NCBI GenBank assembly: GCA_017654935.2
Contig: CM065694.1
Location: 2,238,513 to 2,302,512 of the forward strand
Length of the DNA stretch: 64,000 nucleotides
Direction: 5' to 3'
From: Phymorhynchus buccinoides
Lineage: Eukaryota; Mollusca; Gastropoda; Neogastropoda; Raphitomidae
How positions within the stretch are numbered: the stretch's first letter is position 1; the number at the start of each line of letters is the position of its first letter. Shown here one piece after another: positions 32,423 to 45,835 of the stretch. The notes beneath the pieces were generated by a model. It was not told where the DNA came from. It did not search any database and was given only the letters and a program-made list of their open reading frames with translations. The position numbers and the translations under genes were made by a program.

Positions 32423-33250
32423 TCAATCAGACTCATCAGACTCTATGGGGTCCTTCGGGTTATTTTCGTGGTACGCTGTCAGCAACTGCCTCAGCCATCG
32501 CAGGATGTTGTCCATCACTTTCTGCTCTTGTTCGCTCAGCCCATGGTCGGGAGGACTGGCGCCGCCGTCCAAGGGAAGGGTGTAGATCTTAAAATCGATT
32601 CTATTATAGATCAGGCGTTCCATGAGAGGGGTTTCCACCTCCGGAGGTGGCTGAACAGAGCAGCGGGTCAACACCTTAAGAGGGAGACCAGATCTGTCTT
32701 TTCGCTTGGTAAAACGCCACCTCACAAGATACAACGCCCTTCTCATTTGAGCAGATGAGCAGCTGAGCAGGCCTAAACGGTGACGTTGCTGTTGTTCAGT
32801 CTCTGCATTGCCGGCACCAACAGCGGCAACAACAGCGGCAGCAGCAGCGGCTCCTAACGACTCCTCCCTCGGTTTGATGTCATTCTCCGCTCCTGCCTCA
32901 GCGTTCTGTTGGACAGGGGATGGAGGATGGTGAAGGTCTGAAGCTTCTGCCCCGATGGGGATTTCTTCTGAAGAAGAGTCGTCCCGGGCTGCTCCGTCAG
33001 CTTGGTCCTCGGGCTGGGCCCCCTCCACCTCCACCAAAGGCGGGGGTTGTGACGAGGAAGCTCCACCAGACTCCTGCTGGTCAGCAAGTTTTAGAGCCTC
33101 CAGTTGTTCCGTTACGGAGCGTGTTCGAGGTTTTGGAACCTGATTGCGGGGTGGGGTCGCATCTTCCGACTCCGAGCTTGAAGAGTGGGGTGCTCCGTTC
33201 GATAGGTCGTCTCTGTCAGGCTGGTCACCGCATCTGCCTTTCTCAGCCAT
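32423..33250 (-). CDS. gene B, inverted copy
   Basis: Encodes the same 275-residue protein as 27668-28495, with ATG at 33250 and the same EEIPIGAEAS and QPPPEV motifs. Its AATAAA lies at 32000-32005 on the minus strand and its non-coding first exon at 35623-35662. Complete protein identity to the other arm argues for a very recent duplication or an assembly duplicate and not for a third paralogue. Confidence 0.75.
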   Translation of the reverse strand: MAEKGRCGDQPDRDDLSNGAPHSSSSESEDATPPRNQVPKPRTRSVTEQLEALKLADQQESGGASSSQPPPLVEVEGAQPEDQADGAARDDSSSEEIPIGAEASDLHHPPSPVQQNAEAGAENDIKPREESLGAAAAAAVVAAVGAGNAETEQQQRHRLGLLSCSSAQMRRALYLVRWRFTKRKDRSGLPLKVLTRCSVQPPPEVETPLMERLIYNRIDFKIYTLPLDGGASPPDHGLSEQEQKVMDNILRWLRQLLTAYHENNPKDPIESDESD

Positions 33251-34058
33251 TTTCGTTGGGGTTCTTGTGGACAAAGGAAAACAAAGATGTCATTTTAGGC
33301 TTTTTATTTCCCTCAACCGCACCATTCGTTGCACATGTATTACTTGACAAAGAGATTCTTTTCTTCTTCAATCTACGTATGTGCTTTATTTTAAAGATTA
33401 AAAAAGTATTTTATGTTTTTTCTTCCTTTAGCTTTTCCAAACAAAATTGCAAAAAGAAGGAAAGTGGACACGAAAGTTGTAAACTCTTTCAAAATGTTAT
33501 CCTCCTTAATCTCTATCCACTAACTTATGGTTCAACATTAGCTTTCGAAGAGCTCTGTTGAGCTAAGTTTGTAAAATTGCGCGTTTGCCTGAAATGCCTT
33601 GAATGGGATGAGGATGGGTATCAGGGGAAGATAATAAATCATTATATACAAAGCGACTCAAGACTCAAAGACTCGTACTTTATTATTTCATATATGAAAA
33701 ATGATTGTGAAGTGTACCCATAGAACTATTCAAACACATCTGTATTGAACTTCCTCGACGGTTCGATTATTATCTGTATAATTACAGCACTCAATTCGTA
33801 TCCACATTTATCTCTCTAAGAACGAGAATTAAAAGACGGAAGGAAAACACAGCAAAGGCATCATCTAGAGGGCAGGGATCATTAGATAACTGACGAACAA
33901 TATTATCATAAAATCAAAAGGATTGTGGATACTCAACGGGATAAGAAGAAGAATTCTTTTAACTCTCATTGCGCTGTCCCAGTTCCGTTGAATTTTTATC
34001 TAACCTTTTTTGGCTCCATCAACGTGACAGTTCGTCCGTCCCGAGGGATGATGACCAT

Positions 34059-34061
<3 letters not shown>

Positions 34062-34102
<41 letters not shown>

Positions 34103-34141
34103 CAGTAGTAGTAGTAGTAGTAGTAAGTAGTAGTAGTAGTA
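34062..34141. repeat. (TAG)n microsatellite, interrupted
   Basis: Mirror of 26781-26859, with single-base insertions breaking the period in two places. Confidence 0.9.
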
Positions 34142-34260
34142 GATAGGGACAAAAGAAGCCGTCAAGGTGAGTTTTTTTTTTAGAGTCCCGTCTTTTTATA
34201 ATCAGTGTTATATACAATTAATGGTCAAGGTTTATTGTGGTCAAATTTTCCTAAGATTAG

Positions 34261-34524
34261 CTACTCATCAAAGCTTCTAAATAAATTTAAATAATTTGGA
34301 GATTTGTCGAGACGATTTTTGAACAAGTTAGTATTTGGTGCACATTTTAGTTCGTTAGTTAATTCATTCCAGTTGTTATCAACTCTATTGCTGAAGCAAT
34401 GTTTCCTTATGTTAGTGTTGAAACGTTTAATAAAGACCTTGTCGTAAGGCTTTCTAGTCACACTGTATTGTGGTTCACTAAAGAATTTTCCCCAAGATAA
34501 ATCTTCCCCAAGACCATGCTTCAA
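34261..34524 (-). pseudogene. LINE C-terminal remnant, inverted copy
   Basis: The same 87-codon frame as 26399-26662, with three residue differences (KNC to KHC, VAN to VDN, IWN to NWN). The last replaces a conserved position of the motif. Confidence 0.6.
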
Positions 34525-35305
34525 CAGTTCGTCCTTGTGGAAATCTAGGATGCTGGATGAGTTCGCATATGGCTAGTGAGGCCAATGCGAGCCAGGAAGG
34601 ATCGCCGTCAACGTATCCAAACCAAACCCAGACGAATTTCTGTCCTGTTGAATTATCGTCTTTTCCCGGATAGATTTCGGACATCGCCAAAAGTATGTTT
34701 GGTGAGCGGGTGAAGCGACGGGGGACGGGGGGGGGGGGGGGGGGGGGGGGGGGGAGTTGCTGGGTGGGAGGCAAGTTTACAAATTGCATAATTTGCTACC
34801 TCTGAATGAGACAAAAGGTCAGGTCAGGTTAGGTCAGAGAATGAGGACAACTAGGCCTCGTGGCCTCTTAATGTGTCCTTTCTGATTATTTGTATTCTTT
34901 TTCATGATTGGCATGATTAGGACGCTTTTAGATGTGTTAATCATATACACATTTCAATTGTTGAATCTTGGAGTCTCTATGGAGGAGATTTTTGAACTGA
35001 CTAAGGTTAGGTGCCACTTTGATAAGGCTTAACGATAAACGCTTTTCGAAAATGCGATGCGCCAAACTCTGAACTGGCTTTGGATTATGTGGCGAAATTA
35101 TTCTAGGGTTGGCGTTTGAAAGCGTTACAAATCAAGACCATGGAGAAAGAGGATACAAAAGGAAACTTAAATTGTGGAAGAATATTTACGTTACTCTCGT
35201 TAAAAGGAATTAAAAGAAGAAAGGCGACATTGCACATTAGACGATTAGCTACCCAATACTTAACTGAAAAAGGAAACCTTGAAAGGTTTCATTCCGTCTG
35301 TTAAA

Positions 35306-35563
35306 TTAAAGACCCACCAGATCCATGAAGGAAAATCACGGCTTTCACGTGTTTCCCTCTCTCGCTGGTAAGAATTTTTTGTTTTACCAGGTTTGACTCC
35401 CATACAAATGCCCCCAAATTCAAAAACGAGACAGACTTTTTAAAGAGCAGCCTCAATTTGAAGTTGGGGGCACTTGTATGGACTGGCACTTGTAATAGGG
35501 GTCACACCTTACCCAGAGAAAAAAAACAAGGGACTTAATCTTGCTGGGTCAGTGTGTCTTTAA
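35306..35563. mobile_element. family 3 MITE, inverted copy
   Basis: Mirror of 25375-25608, framed by TTAA. It is about 24 bp longer, because of a GGACTGGCACTTGTAATAGG-like insertion absent from the other copy. Confidence 0.75.
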
Positions 35564-35622
35564 ACCATCTTCTCTTTCAGGACTATGTGCGTGTGGCCAT
35601 TTGCAGGCAACAGGTTACTTAC

Positions 35623-35662
35623 CGGGTTACCTCTGCTCTGCTTTCGAAGACGACCGAAGACT
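35623..35662 (-). promoter_or_regulatory. gene B first exon, inverted copy
   Basis: Mirror of 25277-25316. The donor reads GTAAGTAACC on the minus strand from 35622, and the initiator-like TCAGTC lies at 35659-35664. Confidence 0.5.
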
Positions 35663-37098
35663 GAGTAAGACTGCTTCCACCCAAGACAAACCAAATGGCC
35701 TCTGACAATTTGTTCTGGCGAAATACCTGTTCACTTGCATTTCGTGCAACGCAGGGAACATTTGGATTTAAAAAACACCGAGTGTTCTGCGAATTGTGCA
35801 CGTGATTTCATGAATATGTAAAGATGCGTGATTTCTTTGGCCAACAAGAAGCATCCTTTCTAAAACGAAGCGTTCTTTTGTAATGCTTCTAGGCAACTAA
35901 TCATACATAAACATCTGCCTTGGCTTAAGCCCGTGTCGGACAATTGACATAGGCTAGAATACCAAGGCTACACCAAAATGTTGTTATGCTATGCATAGTT
36001 TAGCTATTACAAGCTCCTAGCATAACATAATCAGTCTCCAAAATCCTCCGAAGTCGGGGAGTGTGGCTGCCCACATGGCGGGGGTAATAAAAAACGGTCA
36101 CACGCGTAATGTTCTCGTCTGTAGAACTTGCAAGATAGTGTTCAAATGCTTCCGCTATTTAGATGATTCCTGGAGTCTTTTAGCCAGAGTAAGCCAATAA
36201 CAACAACATCAACAACAGCATACATAAAAATGTTCGCCCATTGAAGTTTAAAAACACCTGCATAGCTTTCGATGAGCCATCATTCTTTACTTTATTTATT
36301 AATATTGATACGAGTATAAATAAAATAACTTTAAAAATCCACAGCAATATGAAAATGACCAGCGAGATAGATACAGTATAACAATGTATCTAATGGAGAG
36401 AAAAAGGCCCAAGCCTAATGTTCACTCACAAACTTCAAATCAACGCACAGAACAGCATGCAAAGAGTACATGCTTGTTGATGCTCTGTTTTGTGTTCTGT
36501 TATTTACGTGTTGTTTGGAAATATTAAAGATTTGTTTTGACCACATGATTACAAATATCCAGGCGCTCATGAAACGAGGGGACGTAACTCGGAGGGCGTA
36601 ACTCGGGATATTTTTTAGATGAGAGAGAATGGATGAGGATTTGGGTTGGGTACTCTTTTGTAAACAAATATTTTAATGCATGCATTTTTTTGTTGTTATT
36701 TAAGAATTTGTTTAGTTTCTTGTGCATATGTGTGTAACGTGTCCGCAAGACAATTATCCTTGTATGTATGAGGACAAATAAAACAGAAGTTGAAGTTGAA
36801 GTAAAGCACAAAGGAGCAATCAGAATTCTCGCGCCGAGCGCCGCGCAGCATTACATCTCATCAACGCTACCCTGAAATAATTTCACCTGCCCTTAACTTT
36901 TGAACTAAAGACTCCGCTACCGTCCAGAGTTCAGTCCTACCGTAGCTCTCAAACCGTGTTGGTGACAGCAAAAAAAAGCCCTTTTGGTCAATTTGACAGC
37001 AAAAAGCATGGGGTATGGGAAGAAAGTGCGGGAGTTCGTTTTCACCGACTTAGGCACATTTCATGTTGACATGAAGACAAAGTCAAAGAAGATGATGA

Positions 37099-37257
37099 CC
37101 AGGGACGGTATTCACGTTGAGATAGCATGAGACTTAGCATGATGCTAACTTAGAACCTCTTCCAATGTCCTATAGGATTTAATAGGACTTTTGGAAGAGC
37201 TTCTAAGTTAGCATCATGCTAAGTCTCATGCTATCTCGACATGAATACCGTCCCTGG
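37099..37257. repeat. 159-bp hairpin, inverted copy
   Basis: Mirror of 23690-23848 with the same mismatches, bounded by CCAGGGACGG and CCGTCCCTGG. Confidence 0.85.
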
Positions 37258-37695
37258 AAGACAACGAAGAAGCGAAACTCGAAGTCGATCTTTCGCACAC
37301 CGAGTGAAACTAGATGCCAAAAATGTGCTGGAAAGGTGTATAAGAAATTCTACAAATTACTGCCTGTTTTGAGGGTACATTTAAAACCCAAGAACCCACA
37401 GTTTTGTAATAAATACAGACAGTGGGAGAACACACCCAATTACAGACAACGCCAGAACTATTGGAGAGCAATTTGCGAGCGTTATTTTTCGGCCGAGCTT
37501 TCTTTGCAAGCGTTGATTTCTGACACCCATGTTCCACCTGCCGCGAAGATGGCTCACCTAACAAATGCGATTGCTAACGCGCATGGAGCCGAGAAGAAAA
37601 TGAAGGAATTTATGCGCCAGAAGTTGGACAGATCGAATGACGGCAACATGCTGGAGTACTGTTATGGGTTACTTCGGCAGTGTGGCGGGGACTGA
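37216..37695 (+). CDS. gene C, inverted copy
   Basis: Encodes the same 159 residues as 23252-23731 and again starts inside the hairpin arm. In plus orientation a short frame upstream (ATG near 37070, MKTKSKKMM...) enters the hairpin and stops there. An ancestral frame crossing the insertion is possible but not demonstrated. Confidence 0.4.
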   Translation: MLSLMLSRHEYRPWKTTKKRNSKSIFRTPSETRCQKCAGKVYKKFYKLLPVLRVHLKPKNPQFCNKYRQWENTPNYRQRQNYWRAICERYFSAELSLQALISDTHVPPAAKMAHLTNAIANAHGAEKKMKEFMRQKLDRSNDGNMLEYCYGLLRQCGGD

Positions 37696-38779
37696 ATGAA
37701 GGCCATGTCCATGATTGAGCACATCGAGGAGAAACTGCAGGTGATGGGATGAACAAGAGGAAGACCATGAAAAACAATGGTGAACCTGGGCAAAAATCCA
37801 TAGCAAATTGAATCTGTGGAAGAATTGAAGAAAGCAACTGGAACGAGGAGGGAGAAGACGAGGACTGTGTGTGGGTTAGAAGGGATTAAACTGATGGAAA
37901 GGTTGGGGGGTGTCAAATGAAAGAACAAAAACCACAGAACGATATGCTGTCTGTCTCTTCAGTGGAGAAGTGGTGTTGAAAAATCAGATTGAACAGATTT
38001 CCTAGAATAATTTTAAAAATTCTGTTTTACTTTGTTTTAATCCCCAGCTGTTTTAATTGTTTGGTCTGCATCAATATAAATGTGTGTTCTGACGTTCCGG
38101 TGGATTGAGGGGAGGTTTGAAAGGAAAAGCTGGGGTGTGTGGGTGGATGGATTGCCGGACGGACTGGAGAAAAACGAAGACATGTGAATCACTTTCTAAT
38201 CTTACTACTAACTTTTAAAAAGAAATGTTTTATGCTGAGAAACTGATGACATTCTCTGGACAAGTGCTTAGCTGAGCTACGAAACGCGCCGCAGTGCCTA
38301 GGAAAGTATACTGTTAAGCTTTGTAATGATAATCCGGACTTTTGTTGTTTTCCTTCCTCTGTTCTTTTTCCTTCGCATACTTTCTACTTCTAAAGTGAAA
38401 TTGCTGTTTTACTTTTGACCAGTTATTGATTTTGGTGCAGTAGTGGTCAGCAGAGCGATGTCATACTTTTTAAGACGAAAGTACAGATTTAAAAAAAATT
38501 AACACTAAAAAACATTCTGATTTCAATTTGAAAATTACACTGATTTCTTTTTCGCCATTGATCTTTACTTTTCTTCGTGTGTTCAGCTTTAGATAACAGG
38601 CCTGGCTACAACAGTGAGCGACAATATCAATGAAAACCATTTTCTTTTCCTCAGAAAATGTGTAATTGTTTATAAGCTTGAGCTTAACAGGTTGTGTTCA
38701 AATAACACTTCTCCCAAAATGTTTGTCAGTGCAAAATATTTATTGGATAAAGTTCCGTGTTTGCGCATCCAGTTTACAC

Positions 38780-38799
38780 GTGTGTGTGTGTGTGTGTGT

Positions 38800-38832
<33 letters not shown>

Positions 38833-38941
38833 TGTCTGTGTGTGGTGTGTGTGTGTGTGTGGTGTGTGTTGGTGTGTGTTGTGGTGTGTGTGTGTGTGTG
38901 TGTGGTGTGTGTGGTGTGTGTGTGTGTGTGTGTGTGTGTGT
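38780..38941. repeat. (GT)n microsatellite, irregular
   Basis: Mirror of 22009-22168. It carries more GTGGT and GTTGG interruptions than the other arm. Confidence 0.9.
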
Positions 38942-39312
38942 CACAGACATGTGAAAATAAAAAAGAGGAATGAAGAGAAGTGTACTGGATACCTATTTTA
39001 TTGTGTACCCGTCTCCTCGTTTAGGAAGCGTTGACAAAATCGAAACAAATACAGCGAATTTCCACGTACTTTTTCTTTTCAATTCCATTCACTGGATTTT
39101 AAACTCCATGTCGTTTTAAACCCTTTTAGTCTAAATAATGTGTTCAAAAGTTTCGGTGGGAAAAGTTAATGCTGTGGGAAGCGGGAGGGGAAGTTATTTG
39201 TAAGTAAAGTCTAAACAAATTAAAACCAAAAGAGCTTTCAATGGTCTTTAAAAAAAATTCAGAGCACCAACTATTTGTCGAATCTTAGTAATATTTTGTT
39301 GTTGTTATATAA

Positions 39313-39845
39313 GCTGCCCACAAAAAGTTAGGGAAACAATTTGAAAATACACATGTTTTACTTGCAACCTCCAAATGCTTCGCGTCTGAAACTTAAAACT
39401 TAAAACTTGGCAGTTACATACACAAGAGACAGGAAGGTGTCACCAATATCATGTATCAAAACTGCCAGTCATTAGTAAGCTGTGACAGTGGCCCCCGCAC
39501 AGCCACAGGTATGTCTTCTTATAAAGCCAAGCAAGAGACAGCATCTCACACATAAACAGCAGTGCTTGCACGTGCATAATGGTTTTTCCATCTGGCTTGT
39601 GCAATGTGTTCATGCAGAACGATCCAAAACAAGGTCCTTTTTCGCAAGTTTCCGCTTTTTCTTTTGCTGCCAAGCTCAGTAATAGAGAATCACGTGCAAT
39701 GTTTCCACTAACACAACATCGCCCACTTACAGCTGAACAAGAATTCATAACAATTTGGCTTGACTGAGAAAAAAATAACAGGAGCGAACGGAGTTTATTG
39801 CGCACCTGTTTTCTCATAGTGATCCTTAACTTTTTGTGAGTAGTG
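39313..39845. mobile_element. Tc1/mariner-like MITE, inverted copy
   Basis: Mirror of 21107-21639 with the same inverted tips and flanking TA. Confidence 0.72.
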
Positions 39846-40249
39846 TAATTTTACGAAAGACCCCATGGGGAGTGTATATCTATTTAACTCTTGTCTAATT
39901 TTGTCTGTCACTCTGCTCAGTCTATCGGTGCTTCTGTTCGTATTGCACGTGTAGGGGGCATAATCATGTTTGTTTCGTTGCCTCCTTTCTCTTCTGTGTT
40001 GCACACACGCCCAGTAGCGCATTTACGCTTGTAATGCACTCACTATCAAGTTCAAGGCCTCACACAACAGTGTACAAACAGGGTTCTTACAAACAAGCTC
40101 ACAGTCAAGCAAAACACACAGGCTCTACTAGCATGTAAAGCAAGCACACACACACACACAGGCGCGCGCACACACACGCGCACGCGCGCACGCACGCACG
40201 CACGCACGCACACGCACACACACACACACGCACGCACGCAGGTATATAC

Positions 40250-40369
40250 GGTGTAGAGTGGCACCATTGGTAGCGCGTTCGCCTCGGTGTCAAGTAAACC
40301 CGAGTTCGAACCTGGGTACAGGGGATTTTCCCTCTCACTTTGCACTAGGCCTTACGGTCTGAACGTGGA

Positions 40370-40400
<31 letters not shown>

Positions 40401-40410
40401 CATGTGCCCA
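40250..40410 (+). mobile_element. SINE-B, inverted-arm copy
   Basis: Mirror of 20543-20703, here in plus orientation, with GTAGAGTGGCACCATTGGTA and GAGTTCGAACCTGGG. Confidence 0.78.
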
Positions 40411-40461
40411 CACACACACACACACACACACACATAGGCGCGCGCATATACACGCGCACGC

Positions 40462-40508
<47 letters not shown>

Positions 40509-41075
40509 CCACACGCATGCATGCGCGCGCCAACACACACATGCGAACATGTACGCAAACACATGCACACACACGCGAATGCAAATGCATACTTAACACA
40601 AATACCCAACATGCATACCGCACAGTTATACAAGAACTAACACAACGTACGCGTTCGCGTACACATATGCACACATGCACACGGACACTCACACATAGAC
40701 ATAGACCTGCAAATACCCACACAATAATCATACGACACGGCATACAAGACACACATGCACGTACGCGAACGCACGCACACGTACGCGCACACACACACAA
40801 AATTAAACATGAAAAAATAGGACAAATAGAAAACCACTGTTGTGGACACGCAAACGTGTTGGTTTTTGGCGTTGGTTTAGAGGGGTGTGTTGGGGCTTAG
40901 CAGGATGTTTCACACAAACAAATATACATAATGCCGTCACGACGGGTTTCATATATTTTAAAACTATTTTTTATGGTTTTCTTTGAGGAGATTCTCAGGG
41001 GACACCCCCCCGGGGACACCCCCCCCTCTCTACCAGAGAGATGTTTTAGAACAGCCGGTGTGGGGGGACATTTTT

Positions 41076-41078
<3 letters not shown>

Positions 41079-41132
<54 letters not shown>

Positions 41133-41149
41133 TGTGTGTGTGTGTGTGT

Positions 41150-41211
<62 letters not shown>

Positions 41212-41250
41212 GAGTGAGAGTGAGAGTGAGAGAGTGAGAGAGAGAGAGAG
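41079..41250. repeat. (GT)n-(GA)n microsatellite
   Basis: Mirror of 19694-19877, with different tract lengths. Confidence 0.93.
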
Positions 41251-42100
41251 TTCAGGCTTCGTATGTGTGTGAAGGCATAGAGATGTTTTAATAACCACAC
41301 AATGGGTCTTGCTCGCCTCCTCAACTTAAATGATTATGCGATTTAACGAAAAAAAGAAATGCACACTGAAAGTGGATGGTGATAAGATTAGCGTCCAATC
41401 GGTCAGAGACCCTTATGGACGGTATTAATAAAATATGAAAGTGAAATCACCTTGGTTATATATACGATATTGAAATCACCTTGGTTATATATACGATATT
41501 GAAATCACCTTGGTTATATATACGATATTGAAGACGCTACTTACTGTTTGATAAAGCGCGTGCTGTTTCCACGTGGCTATACTCGCAGAGCAGGACTGTG
41601 ATTTGAAAGCAACATGACCGTTTTACTGTGGAGAGGATGAATATTATTGTAAAAAAACAAAACCAACCACTTTTAAAGAGGAAAGTCCATATTAAGCCTA
41701 TTGGTTTTTGTTTGTGGCACAAGCCACAAACCTATAACTCACTTTGTCGGTCTGTTCTGTCTGTCGGTCGGTCCAAAATTGTCGCACATATTGACAAAAT
41801 TGTCGCACATATTGTAAAAGAGAAAAAAATACTTGGGCATAAAGTAACATTTCAGTTGTCATATCTACATATCTACAGTCCTTAGGTATGGCGACGAAAC
41901 TTAGCTTTACGTCCTCCCGGCCGTAGCCATATGGGACATTACTCTTTATTTAGTTGGAGAAAAAAGGTATGAGAGAAAGATAGTGTTTTACGTCCTCTCG
42001 ACCCGGCAAGGTACATAATTTTTTATGGGACATAAAAATTTAAAAAAAAAAAAAAGTATGGAAAGAATTGTATACTGAACAGAGCACATGAATCTTCATT

Positions 42101-42349
42101 TTAACCCTTTCGCCGCCAGCCATTTTCAGCCAAAATATACCATTAAACTTAACTGGGTAGAGAAAAAACAATATTTCTGCAATATTGCGAATTCCTCTGT
42201 GACATGTGTAACATTAGGCCTACCATTACCTCCATAAATGTAAGAACATAGGGTCTTTGGATAACAGGCCCTGATTCGATGCCTTTTAGTGACATGGGTG
42301 TTAAAGAATCATGGTGCTAAAAATGCGACATTGGCGGTGAAAGGGTTAA
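42101..42349. mobile_element. family 1 MITE, inverted copy
   Basis: Mirror of 18607-18852, framed by TTAA, with single-base indels. Confidence 0.8.
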
Positions 42350-43128
42350 AGCGTACAAAATAATAAACATACGTAATAACAGACACTGCAACAGACACGA
42401 CGTGCGTGTATGCGGCGCTTCTTTCGATGAGTATAAGTAGGATAAATAGTTTTAAATGTTTTCCAAAAGATATAAAAAGTTACGAAATGGTGCAGAGATA
42501 ACATTCTGGTTTACAGATTAAAATTATTGAAAAGCCAGGGGAGGCGACTCAGTGTATGTAATGATTGGAGTGGTAAAAATAGACCGCTGGGCGTGCCACA
42601 AAACGATTGCGAATCCGCGCTTGTTTAAAGATAGTTTTTTATTCTTTGAAAATATCACTTTTGACAACAAATAATGGTCACTAGAATGCCTAATCTGCCC
42701 AGTTTTATTTTACATATAAAACAATGAATTTCAGTGGACTGTTTTTTGGTAATTAATGTTGGGTGATTTATGTATCCTTGCCTGTTGCCTGTTCTTATTG
42801 CTTAGTTCTTTTTGTAATACACTGTCTGCTTCCGTCAAATTTAGAAGAATACTGATCGTCAATTTCAACCAGCTTATGAAAATTGGGTTTGAGCATATTT
42901 TCTTCTTCTTCGTCTTCTTCTTCTTTCAAATATGTCGCTACAATCCAGTAGTCTGGCATAACTGTTCTTGTAACAATAATATGTTTAGCACTTGCAGTAA
43001 GGTGAAGAAATGGCAAACTCTCACCAAGGTTTGGGTATGGTGATCACGGTGAAAAAAGAAAGAAAAGGAGCTGAGATTGGTGTGCACTTAGTTTTTTTGT
43101 AGATTCAAGTACTTGTGAACACAATCTG

Positions 43129-43704
43129 TTAAAGGAGCACCCTGACGGATGAGTGTTTTTAAGAAACACGTCGAGATCACCAGGGAAACACCCTTTACAG
43201 AGATCGCAACACTCACTTTGCTCTGGTTTCCTAGATATCACACCGTCAAATCGGAGATTCCTCCTTGGCGGAGGAGCTGGAAGTCAAATTCTTTCACCCG
43301 AGGAGAAGGCGTTTGCCGTCTCTTTTCTAATGGCCGCCAAATCGTTTGCACGACATTTTCGCAATACAAGCTTTTTATTTTTATTTTTTATACAACTAAA
43401 GGAGTTTCGCGCACAACAAAGGAAATAGCTCCATTTTTTTTACTGCACTGCAAAAAAGCTCCTCTTTTTTTTTTACTGCACTGCAAAAAAAGAAAACGCT
43501 TCAACCACAATGAGTGACCGCCACCCCACCCCATCCAAAATGGCTACTCTCTCAGGCATCTCCGCCAAGGAGGAATCGCCGTTTTGACGGTTTTATTTCT
43601 AGGAAACCAGAGCAAAGCGAGTGTTCCGATCCTTGAAAATGCTGTCTTTCTGGTGATCTCGACGCGTTTCTTGCAATAACTCATCCGTCAGGGTCCACCT
43701 TTAA
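43129..43704. mobile_element. family 2 MITE, inverted copy
   Basis: Mirror of 17247-17829, framed by TTAA. It has several substitutions in the arm at 43215-43290 that are absent from the other copy. Confidence 0.8.
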
Positions 43705-44317
43705 AACAAGACCATGTTGGTTAACAATAATGGAAATAGTTTTTAAGTCTTATATGTATGAAGCTAGTCAATGATATCTTTCGAGATCATCCTCAACCTT
43801 TCCCATGCATTCACAGAAAAAAACACCTATAATCAATATGGTCATGATTTCAAACCTTTATTAAAAATATATCCATCTTCTTGGGTACAGTGATTGTTTC
43901 GATCAAAGCAACATTGTAGGGCAGCGATTCTCAAAATCGAACAGGTAAATACACGACCGTAGGGTTAAAACACGAGTATTCGAGCATGTAAAAGGTTATG
44001 AAAATCAAAGTGTATTAAGCGACTTCTAAATGATAACACAACAAGATGATAACTTCATTACGATGATCAGAAACGGTTCTACGCGATCAGTCTTTCTATG
44101 TTAACGATGGTTAAAAACAAAAAAAACAAAAACAGGCAAACATTCTAAACTGAGTTCTATCATGGCGCATACCATAACATTCCAGGGTACACAGTTAGAG
44201 GTAAAACAAAAATAGTTATGAACTTTAAATTTGCATACAAATATGATGGGTGTTATTTCTTTGAGTTTTCAAAGCACAATACTCCGTTTTGCAGGTTGAA
44301 AAGTATTGGCACTGGAA

Positions 44318-45298
44318 TCAACCCACTAATGATTTGGGGTTCTCATTTTCGTACCACTGCAGCACCAGCTGCAGCCATTTCATCACGCTGTACAGCAAAT
44401 CCCGCTCTCCTTCCCTCAGCCCCATGTCGGCAGGGTGAGTGGAACTGTCCTTGGAATGGTGGGCGAAGAATTCAAAGCTGGGCTGTCCGTTCCCAAGACG
44501 GGTCAACAGCCTGAGGTCAACCTCTGGAGGGGGCTGGAAAGAGCAGTGCATCAGCTGTTCAGCGATGATCTCGCCGTCTTTGTGCTCCCGATAGCGCCAG
44601 TGTAGCAGAATAAATGCTGTTGCCAGCTGATCCAAGCTGAGTGCGACAAAAGGGTGGCTGCGTCTTTCCACAACCTTCGCGTTCTCAGCAGCACCACCAG
44701 CAGCGACTCCCAAAAGCCCCTCCTCCCTTTCTGTTTCATTGTCCGCTCCTGTCTCAGGGTTCTGTCGAAGAGGAGGTGGAGACGGGCGAAAGTTTGATGC
44801 TTCTGCCCCAATGGGAACCTCCTCGGAAGAGGTCTCGTCACGGGCTGCTGGATCAGCCTGGCGATCCAGTTGGTCACCGTCCGAGGACTGTGACGAGGAA
44901 GAGGTCTCGTCACGGGCTGTTGGATCAGCCTGGCGATCCAGTTGGCCACCGTCCGAGGACTGTGACGGGGAAGAGGTCTCGTCACGGGCTGCTGGATCAG
45001 CCTGGCGATCCAGTTGGTCACCGTCCGAGGACTGTGACGGGGAAGAGGTCTCGTCACGGGCTGCTGGATCAGCCTGGCGATCCAGTTGGTCACCGTCCGA
45101 GGACTGCGACGAGGAAGACTCAGACTTGTCAAAGGTGATATTTTTCAGAGATTCCGTTAAAGGAATATTTTCAAGTTTCACAGTCTGATTGTTCGGTAGA
45201 GCCGTCGGATCGTCAAACTGTGCGTTTGAAGAGTGGGGGGCTCCGTTTGACGTGTCCTCTTTGTCAGATTGACCACCGCGTCCCCCTTTCTCTGCCAT
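44318..45298 (-). CDS. gene A, inverted copy
   Basis: Encodes the same 326-residue protein as 15653-16633, with ATG at 45298, including all four 24-residue repeats in the same order with the same G and T variants in unit 3. AATAAA is at 43857-43862 on the minus strand, and the first exon is at 47901-47957. Exact preservation of the repeat variants means the arm is a duplicate of the same allele. Confidence 0.75.
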   Translation of the reverse strand: MAEKGGRGGQSDKEDTSNGAPHSSNAQFDDPTALPNNQTVKLENIPLTESLKNITFDKSESSSSQSSDGDQLDRQADPAARDETSSPSQSSDGDQLDRQADPAARDETSSPSQSSDGGQLDRQADPTARDETSSSSQSSDGDQLDRQADPAARDETSSEEVPIGAEASNFRPSPPPLRQNPETGADNETEREEGLLGVAAGGAAENAKVVERRSHPFVALSLDQLATAFILLHWRYREHKDGEIIAEQLMHCSFQPPPEVDLRLLTRLGNGQPSFEFFAHHSKDSSTHPADMGLREGERDLLYSVMKWLQLVLQWYENENPKSLVG

Positions 45299-45490
45299 TG
45301 TTTTCCCGTTTGGTTCTTGTTGTCTGCAGGACAAAGGGAAAAAGGGGTTATTTAGGCTCCGTATCCCTCATCCACACCGTTTCTGGCACATAATAGGTCA
45401 GTAATATATTATGTTACTTAACGGTTTTTTCTCTTCCCATCTACGCATGTGCTTTTTTATTTTCTCTTTTGTTAGTTTTTAAATTTTACC

Positions 45491-45835
45491 GCAAAACGAA
45501 GCAAATAGGATGCTAAATGTTATCCTCCCTGAAGACTAACCTATTGCTGAACATAAGCCTCTGAAGAGCACCATTGTAAAACGAAGCAAATAGGATGCTA
45601 AATGTTATCCTCCCTGAAGACTAACCTATTGCTGAACATAAGCCTCTGAAGAGCACCATTGTAAAACGAAGCAAATAGGATGCTAAATGTTATCCTCCCT
45701 GAAGACTAACCTATTGCTGAACATAAGCCTCTGAAGAGCACCATTGTAAAACGAAGCAAATAGGATGCTAAATGTTATCCTCCCTGAAGACTAACCTATT
45801 GCTGAACATAAGCCTCTGAAGAGCACCATTGTAAT
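45491..45835. repeat. 85-bp x4 repeat, inverted copy
   Basis: Mirror of 15117-15459, again with four units. Confidence 0.93.
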